Source of the DNA: an uncultured Clostridia bacterium
GTDB taxonomy: Bacteria > Bacillota > Clostridia > Oscillospirales > Ruminococcaceae
Length of the DNA stretch: 6,192 nt
Assembly: GCA_947302065.1 (NCBI GenBank)
Contig: CAMYUO010000120.1
Span: forward strand, 1 to 6,192
Direction of reading: 5' to 3'
How positions within the stretch are numbered: position 1 is the stretch's first letter; every line of letters begins with the position of its first letter. This document shows positions 4,956 through 6,192 of the stretch, one piece after another. The notes under the pieces are model-generated. The model saw only the letters and a program-made list of their open reading frames with translations. It made no database searches and was not told the DNA's origin. Both the position numbers and the translations under genes were made by a program.

Positions 4956-6192
4956 ATGAAAAAGAAGATTCTTTCAATGGCTCTTGCTCTTTGCCTTACG
5001 TTCGGCACAGCGGCAGCTCTGCCCGAAAACATTTTCACATCAGGCACAGGCATTACCGCATCAGCGCTGCAGTACGGCGATTTCACCTATTCTTTATCGA
5101 ATGGTGGGGTCACTATCGAAAAATACACCGGCAGTGAGGAAAACGTCGTTATACCGAAAACTATCGACGGTCATACTGTTACAGGTATCGGTACGGATTC
5201 ATTTTATCATTGTAAGACTATCAAGACTGTTAGCATTCCCGACAGTGTTACATATATCGGTTCTGCTTTCGATAACTGCTCAAACCTTGAATCTGTTAAT
5301 CTCCCGAACGGTATTAAACAGCTGCCCGGCAATCTTTTCTATGGCTGCACAGCGCTCAAGAGCATCACTATCCCTGCAAGCGTTGAGAGAATAGCGGACA
5401 ATGCGTTTTCATATTGCCGCAGTCTTACCAAGCTCAATGTCGAAAGCGGCAACAAGACATACGTTTCAAAGGGTAATGTCATCTACTCAAAGGATATGAA
5501 AACTCTTATTCTGTGCGCACAGGGACTAACTAATGATTTCGTTGTCCCGAACGGTGTCAAAGCTATCGCAGACCGAGCGTTTTTCTCTTCAAACATCAAA
5601 AGCGTGACCTTCTCAAGCACTGTTGAGACCATAGGTGAAGATGCTTTCTGTAACACCGATTTAAAGAGTGTCAACATACCCGGCACCGTAAAAACTATCG
5701 GTGATTCTGCATTTTATCTTGTCCCGCTTACAAATGTTACGCTCAATGAGGGTACGCAGACAGTATGCAGATTTGCTTTTGCCTGGACATACATCTCAAG
5801 AATAAAAGTGCCAAAAAGTGTGAAGAAAATAGGCGATATGGCTTTTGGATATACGCATGATCCGAATATTGGTTCGGGTTGGAGCGTTGACCCTTTTTTT
5901 ACTCTTGTCTGCTACGCAGATACTTCGGCACATCGGTATGCGATGGATAACAAGATCAGGCGTGAGGTCATATACGAAAAGCACGATGTCACACACAGCA
6001 CAAAGTATCACGAGGCAAAAAAAGCTACCTGCACTGAGGATGGAAACAACGAGTACTGGAGCTGCAGTGCGTGCCATAAGTATTACAGTGACGCTCTGAA
6101 CAAAAAGGAGATCAAAAACCAGAGCAGCGTTATTATCCCGAAAACAGGTCACGATTGGGGAGAATGGCAGACCACAATAGAAGCGAAAAAGA
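4956..6192 (+). CDS. Secreted BspA-like leucine-rich-repeat protein, 3' end outside window
   Basis: The frame is open from ATG 4956 to the window end (412 codons, no stop), so the C-terminus is missing. GGAGG at 4943-4947 lies 8 nt before the ATG. Residues 1-22 form a signal peptide (KKK, then a hydrophobic core), cleaved perhaps after 'TAA' (about 20) or 'ASA' (about 37). Residues about 60-335 are BspA/Treponema-type leucine-rich repeats (LRR_5): roughly nine units of about 22-23 residues such as 'LKSVNIPGTVKTIGDSAFY', with one longer insert (about 165-195) typical of the family. After the repeats, residues 343-412 are Cys/His-containing, with 'ATCTEDG', a CxxC pair (C370, C373), 'KYYSD' and 'TGHDWGEW', a module seen in multi-domain clostridial surface proteins. 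Such proteins bind host or matrix molecules or polysaccharide; the ligand here is unknown. A cell-wall anchor, dockerin or further repeats may follow beyond the window. Confidence 0.93.
   Translation, partial: MKKKILSMALALCLTFGTAAALPENIFTSGTGITASALQYGDFTYSLSNGGVTIEKYTGSEENVVIPKTIDGHTVTGIGTDSFYHCKTIKTVSIPDSVTYIGSAFDNCSNLESVNLPNGIKQLPGNLFYGCTALKSITIPASVERIADNAFSYCRSLTKLNVESGNKTYVSKGNVIYSKDMKTLILCAQGLTNDFVVPNGVKAIADRAFFSSNIKSVTFSSTVETIGEDAFCNTDLKSVNIPGTVKTIGDSAFYLVPLTNVTLNEGTQTVCRFAFAWTYISRIKVPKSVKKIGDMAFGYTHDPNIGSGWSVDPFFTLVCYADTSAHRYAMDNKIRREVIYEKHDVTHSTKYHEAKKATCTEDGNNEYWSCSACHKYYSDALNKKEIKNQSSVIIPKTGHDWGEWQTTIEAKK

Noticed and set aside
4984..5394. Plus-strand 136-codon frame
   Set aside because: It is out of frame with the BspA-like gene, which has the ribosome binding site, signal peptide and repeats; the shifted frame encodes no recognisable pattern.
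5796..6152. Open frames on both strands near the window end (including 5845-6099 plus)
   Set aside because: They overlap the in-frame leucine-rich-repeat and Cys/His region and have no ribosome binding site or motif.
1..6192. CRISPR arrays or complete insertion sequences
   Set aside because: No regularly spaced repeats of CRISPR size, no transposase and no matching terminal inverted repeats were seen.

Overview
The window looks like a chromosomal segment from a gut or rumen clostridium, most likely Ruminococcus or a close relative (Oscillospiraceae). The grounds are strong AGGAGG-type ribosome binding sites, consensus sigma-A promoters (TTGaca/TTGAAA, 17-bp spacer, TATAAT, often with an upstream TG), a tRNA gene without encoded CCA, and a secreted BspA-type leucine-rich-repeat protein whose tail carries Cys-rich and 'HDWGEW' segments common in secreted proteins of these bacteria. 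This placement is inferred from style and has not been checked by a search.

Layout. Positions 1-273 hold no recognisable gene: there is a long imperfect hairpin, an extended -10 promoter and two GC-rich palindromes. A small gene at 274-645 encodes a helix-turn-helix protein resembling those of phages and integrative elements. Next come a tandem 11-bp repeat and a minus-strand tRNA-Pro(GGG) with its own consensus promoter and terminator. From 1025 onward everything is on the plus strand: (i) a membrane-anchored metallophosphoesterase with its own promoter and terminator, which lacks the central GD metal-binding motif of its superfamily; (ii) a three-domain signalling protein, receiver + HD-GYP + HPt, with its own promoter; (iii) 36 bp downstream and probably cotranscribed, a putative exported protein of unknown function, followed by a terminator; (iv) after a regulatory region with four YTTAAA hexamers in two 11-bp-spaced pairs, the first 412 codons of a secreted BspA-like protein that runs off the end of the window.

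How they may work together. The REC/HD-GYP/HPt protein should couple a phosphorelay to cyclic-di-GMP hydrolysis, and the exported protein behind it may act at the cell surface under the same transcription. The direct-repeat array before the BspA-like gene looks like a site for a winged-helix response regulator, so surface-protein expression may also be under two-component control. No DNA-binding response regulator or histidine kinase is encoded here, so any such link is inference. The most unusual points are the missing catalytic motif in the phosphoesterase, the REC/HD-GYP/HPt architecture, the hexamer array, and a hairpin that holds the ribosome binding site of the exported-protein gene in its loop.
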